A stretch of 64,000 nt of DNA, taken from positions 3,797,569-3,861,568 of the forward strand of contig VUYV01000046.1 in the NCBI GenBank assembly GCA_008711295.1, in the 5' to 3' direction. The DNA comes from Anarhynchus alexandrinus (Eukaryota > Chordata > Aves > Charadriiformes > Charadriidae). A program made the position numbers and the translations under genes. The notes under the pieces were generated by a model. The model saw nothing but the letters and a program-made list of their open reading frames with translations, was not told where the DNA came from and made no database searches. This document shows positions 49,713 through 61,931 of this stretch, one piece after another (the stretch's first letter is position 1; each line of letters opens with the position of its first letter).

Positions 49713-51738
49713 ATAAAAATGTTTCTGAAATTGAGTTTGTTGGGCATAACATAAGAAATGTCCCTGAAAAGGACAATTCAGAGATCAGTGTATTCTTGCT
49801 TAATTCTGTTTATTCCACATCTGAAACAACGTTTGCACTTTGCCTGCACAATGTTGAATAGATATGTGAGAATGTATGCCACTTCCTAGAGGTCATCATT
49901 GTCTCTTCAGGGATACTTCAAATACTGCAGATGTAATTTGAAATCATAAAATACCTATTTCAGCCACCAGGAGACTTCTCTTAATGGGTTGGAGGATCCC
50001 GATGCTTTCCCATGTCACTTAGCGACATACTCGGAAGGAGGTATCTCAGCGTTGGTACCCAGCAGTCACAAGTATTTACACATCTGTACAAGCAGGTGTG
50101 GGGTTAAATCCCATTATACATATTATGCAAGGCAAGTGATAGACCAAGACATATTTGTTTCCTAGCTCCATAATTAGGCTCCCAAATGAGTGACTGCTGA
50201 TTGCTTAGCACTTTTTAAAGCCTTAAGGCTGCAATTTTTGCAAAACTAATGAAAGTGGTTTCAGGGGAACTTTACAGCTTGCACAGAATCTGAAACATTG
50301 TAGTCTTCAGGATTTTTTTTTTCCCCTCTAACTAAAAGCAAAGATTTGGATCCACAGAAAGATAAAATGTAAAAACAATTCAGAGAAGCTACAGAATCTT
50401 CAAATTTGAAACCAGTATATAGAGCTCCAAAAAAAGAGTTGCTGACAAATGTAAACTTGAGTTTTAATTTCTAGGTATCCAGAATATAACTTTGGTCTAC
50501 GATTTTCTTATTTTGATTCATTTAGTCAAAAGTTTTTCATGTACATTGATCTGGAAAATTTTAAATGGTTATCTTTCTGTCACAGGACAGATATAGCAGA
50601 GTAGGAGACCTAAGCATTTTCAATGTTGGGTTTAGTGACTCAAGTTCCCTTAGAAGAATTGCAAACTTACCATTTTGGCCAAGGAGGGGCAAATGTTTCT
50701 GATATTTAGACTTGTGAACTGTAGTGAACTGCAGAGGCCATGTGTTGCAGATTTTTCTTTTTTCTGCCATGTCAAAAATAAAAACCCTGGCATGTTTTGT
50801 TTTGGCATTCACTTATTTATTGTTTGACAACTCCAGAATTTAAGACCAATATTAACACAGGAACTGTCAGACCGAATCAGTCCAGCGATCTCTCTAATTC
50901 ATTTCTGTCTCCAGGGAAGCCCAATGCTGGAATAGGAAGGTACAAAAAGCCCTAGAGCAGGCAGCTATGGAATAAATTTCCTTCTTTTTTAATATATGTT
51001 ATAATAAGAAGGATATCAGTGATATCTAGCCAAGGGTTCATATATTCAGTAGAGTTATCTGCTGCTTTATTTTTGTCACCAGTGTTCCTGGAAATTAAGA
51101 GAAGGAATGCATACAAGAATGCACAGTGCAAGTGCCTCTGATCTTAGGAAATAATTGGATGTGGATCCAAACCTGGCTGCCCTATCGTGTACTGAAGTCT
51201 CTTAAAATCATCCTATCCACCAGCAAGACAGGGAAAGAGAAACATGGAAGAAAAGGTCACATTAGCAGGAAGCAGCTGGCATGATTCCACAAGGTTCATT
51301 TTATTTAGTGGGACCGGTTTCTGTTTTACAAATTCCAAATCCATGCCAAAATTTAATGGCACAAACATGCACAGAATTTCACACTTAGATATATAATGTA
51401 TCAGGGTGACATTTCAGAAATGATATGCAAGGAGTTACACTTACATGACTGTAAATAATAGTGGTCCAGTTCCCCAGAGATGGCACTAAACTCTTACTAC
51501 ATCCTCTGCAAACACTGCCACAAGGCAGTGCAGATTGGCTCCACAGTGTACACACACATAAACCACCTTGCTTTAGTAGAAAGGCTGAAACATTTATTAG
51601 AGGAAAAGATTATAATGATGCAGTTTAGACAGTACTAAATAAACAGGAATTGATGGGAAAAAAGTCAGCTTAGTAAGAGGCAAGTTCTTCCTTCGTCATA
51701 CTGACAGCAGTGCTTCTACCATTAAACAGAAATCCATT

Positions 51739-52248
51739 TTGTGTTTCCATAGATGTTTTCTTCTTGGGCTCTTAAAGAAACTCAAACCGTCAGAAACTCA
51801 ACCATCTGAGAGCATCCTTTGCAAAACTCCTCTTAGTTTTGTCTTCCTGACCTGCTATTATACAGACCAATGGATCCAAATACTTAGAGGTCCTCCAGTG
51901 TGGACGTCCACAAAACCTAGCAGTTCCACCAGTCTCAAAGAACTGCTTCAAAATGATAACTGCCCATCGCTGCAAACAGAGAAAAAACACCTCCAAAGGA
52001 AATCTACAAATGTCATTTTTCAGCAGTGGTACTCACATCACCTTCCTCCCCAGATTTTAACCCAGCACCCCTTAACAAATGGATGGCTGGATAACAAAAG
52101 GATGGCTTCACCAGAATTTCGCCTGCCACACGCCCTTCTGAACATCATAAATTATCCCCACAGCAGCTTTCTGATAAAAGGAGACACCTACTCTCCGGTT
52201 CCCTCAATTAAAAAACATTCTTCTTTTGCACTAGGCCATGGGGGCTGA
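51739..52248 (+). other. Open reading frame of unknown status
   Basis: A 169-codon ATG-to-stop frame, among the longest outside the GC-rich repeats. The predicted product is basic and rich in Ser, Pro, Leu and His, with no signal peptide, membrane segment or motif that I recognise. The ATG follows TTTGTGTTTCCATAG, which could pass as a splice acceptor. A frame this long is not rare by chance in 64 kb read six ways, so it is more likely fortuitous than a gene. Confidence 0.12.
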
Positions 52249-55200
52249 GTAGTGTGCATTCTCAAGGAAATTTCTTAAGTTCAGTCTATAGAGTTAAGGT
52301 TTGTTTGGTTTGTGGTGCTTTTTTTTTCCCTTTCCACAAATTGTTTGGAGACAAATCAGTCTCGGGGAACGTTGATGTGTCTGAAGACACTTTACAAGCA
52401 GAAAGAAAAATTCATCAGTCACATTACTTGCTATGAATCATTCACTCAACTCTACTACTGACAACTTGGAGTTCATCCAAAGGTTCCATGCTCCACATTG
52501 TGTTCAGGAGCAAACATTCTCTGAAGAAATGTTTTTGCATGTTAATGAGTCATTTGCTTTCAGTAACCAGCTACACGTGTCTATAGAAATCACACCAAGT
52601 TTAAGATTCTGTTGCCTAACAGCTTTAATGCAACATCATACATCATATTTTCAGATGCAGCAATCTGTCTCATCCTAATTCTGAGACTGCTAAGAACATC
52701 CTTAATAAGTCTATAAATCACAGCGCAGGTGCAGTCAGCTGTCACACAAAGGCTGGGCTGCGTAAGCTGCTTCTTCACAGTTCTGCCAATGCACCTCAGA
52801 ACCAACTCCCAGGTAGAACCAAGAGAAAGCCATCATTCTTTGAATTCATAACATGCATTTTTTCTTTTCAGAAGATAGTTTTTCAAAACTTCTGGATGAG
52901 CAAAAAGAAGTGCTGCTTTGGTTTTTTGATAAGGGAAAAAGCCTGTTTTGCGAGGCCCGGGTGCAACAAAATCACCAGGCATTCTTCGTTTTAAAGGAAT
53001 GGGGTCCAAAGGAATGGGTAAATGGTTTACTGAAATGAAACCAAGCAGCATCTCTGGGAACACTCTCCAGAGGGAGGGGAAAGGTAACCGGGCTGTGAGA
53101 AACTCTGGAAGATGAAGACCCTCTTCAAAAATCTCAGATAGTGTACGGTCCTTGAGGACAACGTCCAGCCACTGCACAGTGATCCCTTATCTTTCAGGAC
53201 AGCAAGCAGTCTGGGGAGACTCATTTCAGGCTACTCCGTATTAGGTGTATGCTGCTGTATAAGGCAGATTTACTCACATTTTAAAGCTGATCTTTATTCC
53301 CTGCACAATTTTCTTGAGAGATGATTTAATAACAGGCATTTCTGAGGAACCCAGAATTTATTTCTGTTTTGGCAAATATTTTTTTCCTTGCAAAATAGGT
53401 TTTGAGTTGTGCTGAAACTAAACCTAAATGCAAAACCACTTTCTGCCACATTTAAACCACTGATTTGAACCCATTTCTCCATCTTGTGGTCAGCTGGCTT
53501 TCGGCTAATAAGACAAAGAATCTCTCTGCTCCTCTCAGTGGAGCAACTTCATTTCTCATGCATTACAGAGAGGGTATCCCATCCTACGCTGTAGAAGTTA
53601 ATGATAGATATTCACCAGCAAAGAACTGTGAATAAGGCTCAGTTGACCTAATTTTAATCATCTGCTTGAGTCTTCTTGGCATCTGTAGCAGAAAAGTCAC
53701 CCTATAGGGGAAGTCTAAACAGAAATGAAGGGTTTTGTCTGTCTCCATGGGCAGATAATAGCTCCACAGATGGCTCCATCTGGTTGAAATATACACCGTA
53801 AGATACAGGAAACAAAATCTCTAGCCTTATTTCCAAAGATAATAATTAACATAAGAAAGGGATTAAAATGCTCAGCCCCTTTCAGTTATAAGCAAGAAAT
53901 TACTTTCCCTTTGGATTGCTGTTTGCCCTTGCTGATTTCTGTGATGGAAGGACTCTGGCAGATATGTGGACATACTTTTCTGACACCTTGCTATCATTCT
54001 CCTTTCCCTAGGCAGGCCATCCTACTGCTAAAAAAAAAAGCTTATAGTCTTCCTTTCTTTACAGTGAGAATATTTAATAAACAAAAGCAGGTCTTAATAT
54101 ATATATAATATATTTATCACATCTATACAGCCTAGAGCAGCGCATTTACAGCTATATAATAAAATGTCTTTCAGTCTTCTGGTTTATTCCCTGAAAGAGA
54201 ATGAAATATATAATTAGGGTTAATTTTTCATACAACCTTTCTGGAATATTTTTATGTGCACGATAATAGGTTACTTTCCAAAAAGGAAAAAAGAAAGATG
54301 AGGCAGCAATGAAAACGGAGATTCATGTGCCCTAGAAGTCTTTTTCTAGGTCACTACGGGAGGACAGGACATTACAAAGGCAAAAGAAACATTTGCAGAT
54401 TTCTTCAGGAATTCCCAGATGTGTCCTCCCAGCACAGAATACCTCATTATATTCTCGCAGCATTATGTGCATCAAGGAAGGTATCACGGCATTCATCCCG
54501 TTGCTGGGAACTACTGCACAGTTTCTCACATCACATTGTTCATTCCCCGAGACAACAGCCCTGGTCTTATTCTCTGCTAATGTCCTGAATAGCCTGCTAA
54601 ACACCTGCTACAGCATATGATTAAATTGCACTGTGTTGGCATTAAATCTGCAGTGCCAGGAGGAGCATTGCAGATGTTTCTTTTAAACTAATCAGAAAGG
54701 AGAAATATAGCACATAAAGTATAACCAGTATCTCTACTGTGCTCTTTCAAGCCCTGACATAGGCACCTTCTGGAGAATTTTTAGTGTGCTGCTTGCAGTA
54801 ACACCTAGAGGCCACATCCAGAATATACCCAAGGGTAATGTGGTTTTTTTTTTTTTTACTCTGGAGCATTATTAGCGATTTTCCAGACTCTTTCATATTC
54901 AAGATTGAATTTATTTTTTTTTAATTTTATCTTGTTTTCAAACTCTAGTTGTTCCTGTATTGATAATGACCTGATAAACCTTACTGGTAATTTTATACCT
55001 GAATCAAATATTTAGCCTTGCTGAAGTTTTGTTCCATCCAGAATCTTCTGATGATATGGTGCCCAGGACATGGTTAACTCTGTGGTTAACAACTGTGTTG
55101 ACTCTCTTCATCACAGGTTATGAAAGGGAATATGTGGGAAACAGAAAAGTTTGTCTATTATTATATAGCTGGACAGATTGTTCCTCATTTGGTTTTAGCA

Positions 55201-56008
55201 GAACATCTATTATTATATGTAGTTTAATTTGATCCCAAAAGTTAGATCCCAACTGCAAACTCCAAGCGCTAATGTTATGGATTTTGTAACCCATCAGCTC
55301 AATGCTGTGCAAGTTTTTGTCTTTACCCTTCTGGGATAAAATCTGGGCTCTACTGAGGTCAAAGCCAGGACTCCCTCTGAGTTTGTCAGAGACACAGTGT
55401 CATTCCCACAGAACAGTGCAGCAGCAGACAAGCCAAAGTTACCTGAACTCTGAACTCTGATGTTGCCTCTCCTTTGTTCCCCACCATGAACAATACCACC
55501 TCACCCACATAAGGCTTTCACTCCCAGGTGCTTAGAACAGACCAGAGATGAGGCAGATGAGTCACCTAGATCTATTTACTTTGCTGTGTGTATTCAAGCT
55601 GAATCATTTGAGTCCTTTCCATAATATCTTTGATGCTTTCTTAAGAAAGAGAACTTGTCCCACACCTCTGGGAAAGTATTGAACCCACCTCAGTGCACTG
55701 TAACAGGAAAAGCCATGACTTATGTCCTGCCAGCAATGTAATTGGATTAAGCATCAGTAGGGACACCACAATTTTATCAGGATTCTCAAATATGATTAGT
55801 CAAACATGGACTTTCCAGATTCAGGTGTTCAAATGCAGGTGTCAAGGTTATTTCAGAAATTATGAGAGCCCTTAAGAGGTGTGAAGTGGGATGTATTTAA
55901 CTAAATGTGACTATTTATAGAGTTAAACTTTCACCTCCAAGCAAGTCACTCTGGGATGTCTTTGCAGTCAGCAGAGAGCTAGTCACTAGAGTTAATGTAG
56001 TTCGTGGC

Positions 56009-56156
56009 ATGATTCATCTCACCCTAAAGGAGAGAGCTGCATTCGGTCAGATGAATCATACACTAATCTCCATGGTCTATATTGACCAGGTCACCATTGA
56101 CTATAATAAAAGTCTAGGCAAGTGGTAGACACCTGACGCTAGGTCAGATGAATCAT
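56009..56156. promoter_or_regulatory. Three copies of AGATGAATCAT
   Basis: AGATGAATCAT occurs at 56049-56059 and 56146-56156 (both within the 15-mer GGTCAGATGAATCAT). Its exact reverse complement ATGATTCATCT is at 56009-56019. The core TGAATCA/TGATTCA resembles AP-1/bZIP sites. Regulatory function is inferred only from the clustering. Confidence 0.35.
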
Positions 56157-59100
56157 CTAACTAGCAGGCTTCCAGCCTAACCTTCCCGGAGCCATTATCT
56201 GACATCGTTCTAAAGCTCCACTATGAATAGCAAGGGCTCTACTAGGAACATCAAGGGCTCTGAGTTCATCAGAAGAGATGAAGGCACGCCCACATTGATC
56301 CACCAGAACTGGGAGCTAAAAGAGATAATGGGGTTATGTCTTTGACTAGGTGCAGGAGGTGTGAAGCATTGTGGAGGCACTTAGCTGACCTTTATGTGGG
56401 TTTTATGGCTGGATACTAAGCAACTTGATGGCAGATCTCTACAATAATGACAGAAAAAGTCCTGTACACTGGACCTAGCTAATAGCCACAGAGGTGAGTG
56501 ACTTACCCTTCACCTGCTGCAAGAAGCACCCAGTTTGTTTTGTAGACTGTCTTTCAAAGAGACTCCATGGTCAGGAGGTGCAATGACAAGAGATTAATGA
56601 GATGATTAAGCTTAGCATCACAGCACCCCCTCTGCTGAGAACGCACATCAGAATGATGCATCGATAGTAGAAACCTAAAGTGTTCTTGGTATCGTTGAAA
56701 TGTTTTTATTAGATTTCAACCTTTTTAGAAGCAGATTTTTACCACAGCAGACATTACATAATAACACTTTGAATACCAAATGAAAATATTGAAAGGGAAC
56801 TTCGTAGCAAAATGAAAAATTTTAATATTTGATTCTGCAAATGTGAAAAGGTCAGAATTTTCCTCCTGGGTTTTCTGGTTTTCTTCTAAAACAGAATTTG
56901 TGGAAAGGAATCTGAAAAACCTGATCTGCAAAGCATTTCAAATCACGGTGTGCTCTGACAAAAAAAGTTTTCATCAAGCTTTTTCTGATCTGCTTTGGTA
57001 TTTGCATACTTGTATATCTCTCTTCTTAATATGTAATCTTGTTAAATTATTATGAGATAAAATGAATGTTATTGTTAAGGACAACTTCCAGGCCTCCCTC
57101 AGGTAGGCTGGCAGCTTGCAAAGCCAGCTTTGTTCTGGCCTATTTATGTAGCATTTTCATTTTGATTTATTATATTAAGATCTGTGGCATTTAAGCAGGA
57201 CTGGTTCCAAGCATGTCTGTGAGCCTGGACTTACTGCACTTAGAGGGAGCAGGTGGAGAAAGGAAACAGTGAAATCTGTCACCAGCTAAGTTAATTCAAG
57301 TGGGAGATCTGCAGTTTCTGATTACTCCACACATAAAGGAAATCCAGTCTCTGAGATTAATGGTTACAAATACTTCTATGGATATCAGACATCTAAGAAA
57401 AGACCTCACTAAGAGACAGAAGTGCTGGGACAACAGATAAGCCCTGTGAAGGATGAAATGCATAATACTGAAGAAGAGATGAAAAGAACAGAGAGGCTTT
57501 CAGCCCAACTGGATGTTTTTCAGCTTAGAAAGAGTATTTCAGGATTTGTGAATAACTGAAGACAAGAAAAAAATCAGATTCATTTGTACTGGAAACATAA
57601 CTTTAAGTACCACCTAGTGAAAACTTCCTCTGAAGTATAAGGGATTCCAAAGGATCCCATTGATGCCTGGACTAGTATAAGCGTCACAGTTCATTTTCCC
57701 AGTTCTTCCTCACCTGCTGCATATCTGCATAGTGCACTCATATCATCAGAAGTGAGAGACAAATATGAAGATCTGAGCCAGTGCACCAGGACAGAAGGAA
57801 CAGCATTCATGTGCAGTCAGTACAACCCAATAAGAATGATGTGTTTGAGGTTCCATTGTACTGGTGGTTTTCCCACATTACGACCCCTGGCACAGCTGCC
57901 CCAACGCAAACCACTCGCACAGGCAGGCACGACTCCTGCTTGCACAAAGTTTACAGCTGCATCCATCGCAGAAAGCAGCAGAGTTCACATCATCTCAGCT
58001 GCAGTGGCTCAAGCCATTGCCGCTTTACGAGCGTTTTGGAGTGGTGTAGTTTAATGAGCTGATGGTGGCCAGCTGCTAATACCAGGCCAAAGCTCTGGCA
58101 CGAGTAGCACCTTCCTTTTGAAACAATGCAAAAAAAAAGCAATTTAAAAATAGAGAAAATAAAGCTGCATTGGTGAAAGAATAGCCACTAGGTCAGCAGT
58201 ATGTTCTCTACAGTCATGAGTTTGCACTTCATTTGTGCAGGCGAAGCTCCTGCTTCCAGAACCAGGGTTCATCTCATCACTTAACTCCTTCCAGTCTTAG
58301 ACCTCTCTGTTTTTCCTCAGGTGTTTGTTGGGTGTCAGTAGCCAAGCTTGGAACTTAATGTTCAGATGATATTTTGCTTAGGGTAAACGTCTGGGAATTG
58401 GGATACATATACTAGATTTATACTAAGAAATTAAATGTGCTTAGGACCATTCTCTGGCGCTGAGGCAACTGGGCATTGAAAGGGCTGCTCCAAAGTGTCC
58501 AAACTACCTCACTCTCTCACCCTCCAGGAAAGTGTAGCTACATGGAAACTGCTTATTTGGAATGGTTGCGTGCCTGTGCTAATTACTGAGCTGTGATGAG
58601 GAACGGTTTGGGAGAGTGCTGGTTTACTAAAAGGATACCAGGAACAATTCCAGCAATTTGACAAAGTAGGCAATTGAGTTTCAGTGCCAAGGGGTATTTC
58701 CTGGCTCCGTTTAATTTGCTAGCATAGATGTACTCCCAAATTCTCAATTCTTGGTGCACCCAGACTTGTGTGTCACAGTGTGCCTTGATTGGCGGGAGCT
58801 GGATGCTACGTCTACTTTAGGAAGCACTGCAGTGCTCATCCTACGCTGAAGACTGAGCTCCCAGTCCTGTACACCACTTCTGCAGGGGGAAGGGCTTACT
58901 CTGGTCCAGGTGTACTCTGGTCCTGAGGGCTGAAAACCCAGTAACGATAGGAGTGCATGAGGGCATCTTCCAGAGACTGTCTTCTGGTTTGGTCTCACCT
59001 GAAATGAATCTGGTTTGCACAGTTGAGGACTGCTCCAGGATTCAAAACACAGGGCAGTAAACACGGGTGGCTGGAAGAATTGCTTCAAAACCACATTTCA

Positions 59101-61360
59101 GATCCTAATTAAAGTGCTAACATAGAGAGACCTATACACATTCAGGTCCAATTAAAGGTGGTCACTTCCTGAATTTTTGTGCCTAACTTCAAGTGTTCTT
59201 CTTTCAAGTTATAATCAAATATTTTTCTTAGTTCTTGGTGTATTGTGTTATGATCAAACTCTTTGGTTCTTGGTGTATTTATTTTCCTTGTAAAACACTG
59301 TTAATGGTAAGACATGTATAAGCCTGATTGATCGCACACACTACAAAACACAGGATTTGTATACCTGTGGAATACTGCATTGGTGACTTCACCTTTGTTA
59401 TGTTTGATTATTGATACTTAATTATTAATCTAAGCTGTTGTTTCTTTCTCCTGACAATGTAAACACAGCTTTTTTGAAAAGTATTTTTCAGCTTTTGCAG
59501 GAGGTTTGCCAGTTAGGCAGAGATGGTAGGGCTCACCCAACCTGTGGGGCAGTAATCCTTTATTTTGATAGTGTATACAAACAAAACCGAAAGCCTCACT
59601 ACGTAATTGTCAGGGTCAGTTATTTTTTTTCATGCAAGGAAATCCCATAAACAATGGTCTGAGAGGGGTCTGTCAGGGTTGGAGGGTGTCTCATAGTCGA
59701 TAAGGACAAAGTGCATAACTGCTTTCTGACCTTCTGGCTGCAAATGCACAGTGAACTGGCAGGACCTACAGACCCCTTACAGACGCTTTTTATGAAAATA
59801 AGCATTCAGCTTTGATGTACAGCTTGCTCCATGTCAGCGCCTCAGCAGTGTACGAATGGAGCTGCTCTCTTCCATGATCTCACTCATTGACCGCCAGGCA
59901 ACTGCCGTGGGTAAGAGGCCGCAGAACTGGTGGAAAGAAGCAGCTGCTGGGAAGGCTGGTGCTTTCCCATAAGCCTGAAAACTTCTATTAAATTATTACT
60001 ATAAAAATATGCAATCAGTGTAAGAAAGATGTGCATACTTCAGTCTCTGAGACACAAGTTGAAAGTCCCGTCTGTCAACCAACTGTCCTCTAAACTGAAA
60101 GGCTGGCTAGGGTTACGGGGCTCACTTTGCTCCTTGGTCACTTTTTCAGGTCACAGTTGTGAGGTTTGTTTCTGCAAGCATAAGAGAGAGAATAAAATAT
60201 TGTAAATGACAGTTGCTGCTCAGAGGTGATCATTTCCCTCTGGTAGCCTTCGTATCACAAGATTCACAATAAAATCCTGAATATTATTTTAAGTTCATTT
60301 GACCTCACTCCGTGCTTACAAATGACCAGACATTTCAGTGACTCTCATTTAGGAGTTAACTTCCTATACAGTCTATAGCCACCTCTGCAAGACCAAATTT
60401 TCACCCAAGCATGATCTTCTAGAAACAACTTGGTACATCATTTCTGCTTGGAAATAATACATACAGTACCACTGGGTGGAACTACTCAGAGTAGTAAGCC
60501 CTGAAATTGTTAATAAGTGTTTGCAGTTGCACACTGAAATCTTTGTAAGCCTGGATATGTCATTCACACTAGAACAACCATCTACATCTCTGGGGGCTGA
60601 GTGAGATAAATGAATAGCAGTTTATGGTTGTTGTTTTCTTTTTTTTTTTTTTTTCTCCCAGAATACTTCAATTTACTACTTCTTCTGGGAAGAAAACAGC
60701 ATTTTCAAAGGCACAAAGAATGTGCGGACGCCCAGCTCTTATTGACGTCTTTGAAAGTCGCCATTTAAGTAGGACAATTTACTTAATAGCCATATTTTAC
60801 TTGATTCTTTATCAGTTGGCTTCATTAAGTCCTTAAAGACATTGCCTCATCTTAGAATTAATTCTGACCCCCCCCAAAAAGGGCCAGGGCATTTCAGTCA
60901 TTACGTCTCAAAACACTGCAGTTCCATTAATGTGAGCTACGCTGTTTTGAGCTGTTACTACAGAACACTGAGGTTTATTTTTATAAGGTTGCTAGGCAGT
61001 TAAACCACCTTGAAAGAAAGGAACTATATGTGTGAGAGCATGTATAACAAAGTTATTGATGGAATACTAAATAAAAAAAGAACAGGCAAGAGCTAAATCT
61101 GGAGATATTTACTGGTGCACTGCTACTGTATTCCAGCAACAATGACATTTCAGTCTGCAGTTTTCAACAGCCACTGCAATATAATTTAAGCCCCCAAATC
61201 AAAACTACCAGTGCTTTTGGACCCAAGAGTTAGGGAAAGAGTTGATTTTAAAATAGTATTTTTATTTCCTCCAACTTTCTAAGTCTCACAAGTACATAGT
61301 AAGTTGTACTTAGTCTCTTCCTCTTGGAAGAGTACTTCCTCACTGTCTTTGATGCAAAAC
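56157..61360. other. AT-rich non-coding DNA
   Basis: No supported gene. Small features are a 14-bp direct repeat GTTCTTGGTGTATT at 59231-59244 and 59266-59279, a doubled GTACTCTGGTCC-like motif near 58899-58923, and a T16 run at 60639-60654. The minus-strand open frame at 58744-59094 (116 codons) is unrecognised. Confidence 0.5.
60639..60654 (+). repeat. Poly(T) tract, 16 bases
   Basis: Uninterrupted T16. No retrotransposon body is recognisable on the minus strand next to it. Confidence 0.75.
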
Positions 61361-61530
61361 TATAGAACCACAAGAATAATTTAGGTGTAAAGGGACCTCT
61401 AGAATTCATCTACTCCAACCTCTTGTGCAAAGCAGGGCCAGCTTTGAAGCAAGATCTGGCCTGAAAACCACCCTGAGCATCAGAAGTCCGGCATTGTCTT
61501 CAATCAGAAGGGTTGTCATCCAGATGAGTA
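61361..61530 (-). mobile_element. CR1 LINE 3' end, degraded
   Basis: From TATAGAACCACAAGAATAAT through GGGACCTCTAGAATTCATCT and GCAAAGCAGGGCCAGCTTTG, this matches the reverse complement of a CR1 3' end with many changes. The 5' limit fades out around 61530. Confidence 0.8.
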
Positions 61531-61881
61531 CTGACCACTTACAAATCTACTAAGTCCCATGTTTTTTTCTCCTTTTGATGTACTACTTTTTGACATCCTG
61601 TCTGTGTAGAGCATATGGGAATATTATTTCTGGGCAAAGGAAACAGAAAAAAGCATTGCCATCTACTCCTGCCCTAGCCCTGCATTTATACACATTTACA
61701 GTACAACACATGAAAAAAAACCAAACCTCTCCCCACACCATTCTCGATAAGTTCTCACAGTTCTTTGCTGCGAATAACTTGAGCTAAGGGACCATGGTTC
61801 ACATCCATTATTATATTTGAAAATAAATCTGCTAAAACTGGCTGAAAGGTGTGTAGAGGACTATTTAAAACATTACTATGC

Positions 61882-61931
61882 ATTAGGTCCTTTCCAACTT
61901 AAACCATTCTATGATTCTATGATTCTATGAT
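61882..61931 (+). mobile_element. Very short CR1 3' terminus
   Basis: Only the terminal block (GGTCCTTTCCAACTTAAACC) and three ATTCTATG tail units (61906-61929) are present. This is an extremely 5'-truncated insertion, in opposite orientation to the CR1 remnant 350 bp upstream. Confidence 0.9.

Larger units (their letters stand above)
49369..56008. other. AT-rich non-coding DNA
   Basis: No supported gene. It includes the G-run at 49693-49712, an unrecognised 169-codon open frame at 51739-52248, an (AT)n-like stretch at 54095-54116 and a T-run near 54843-54857. Confidence 0.5.
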
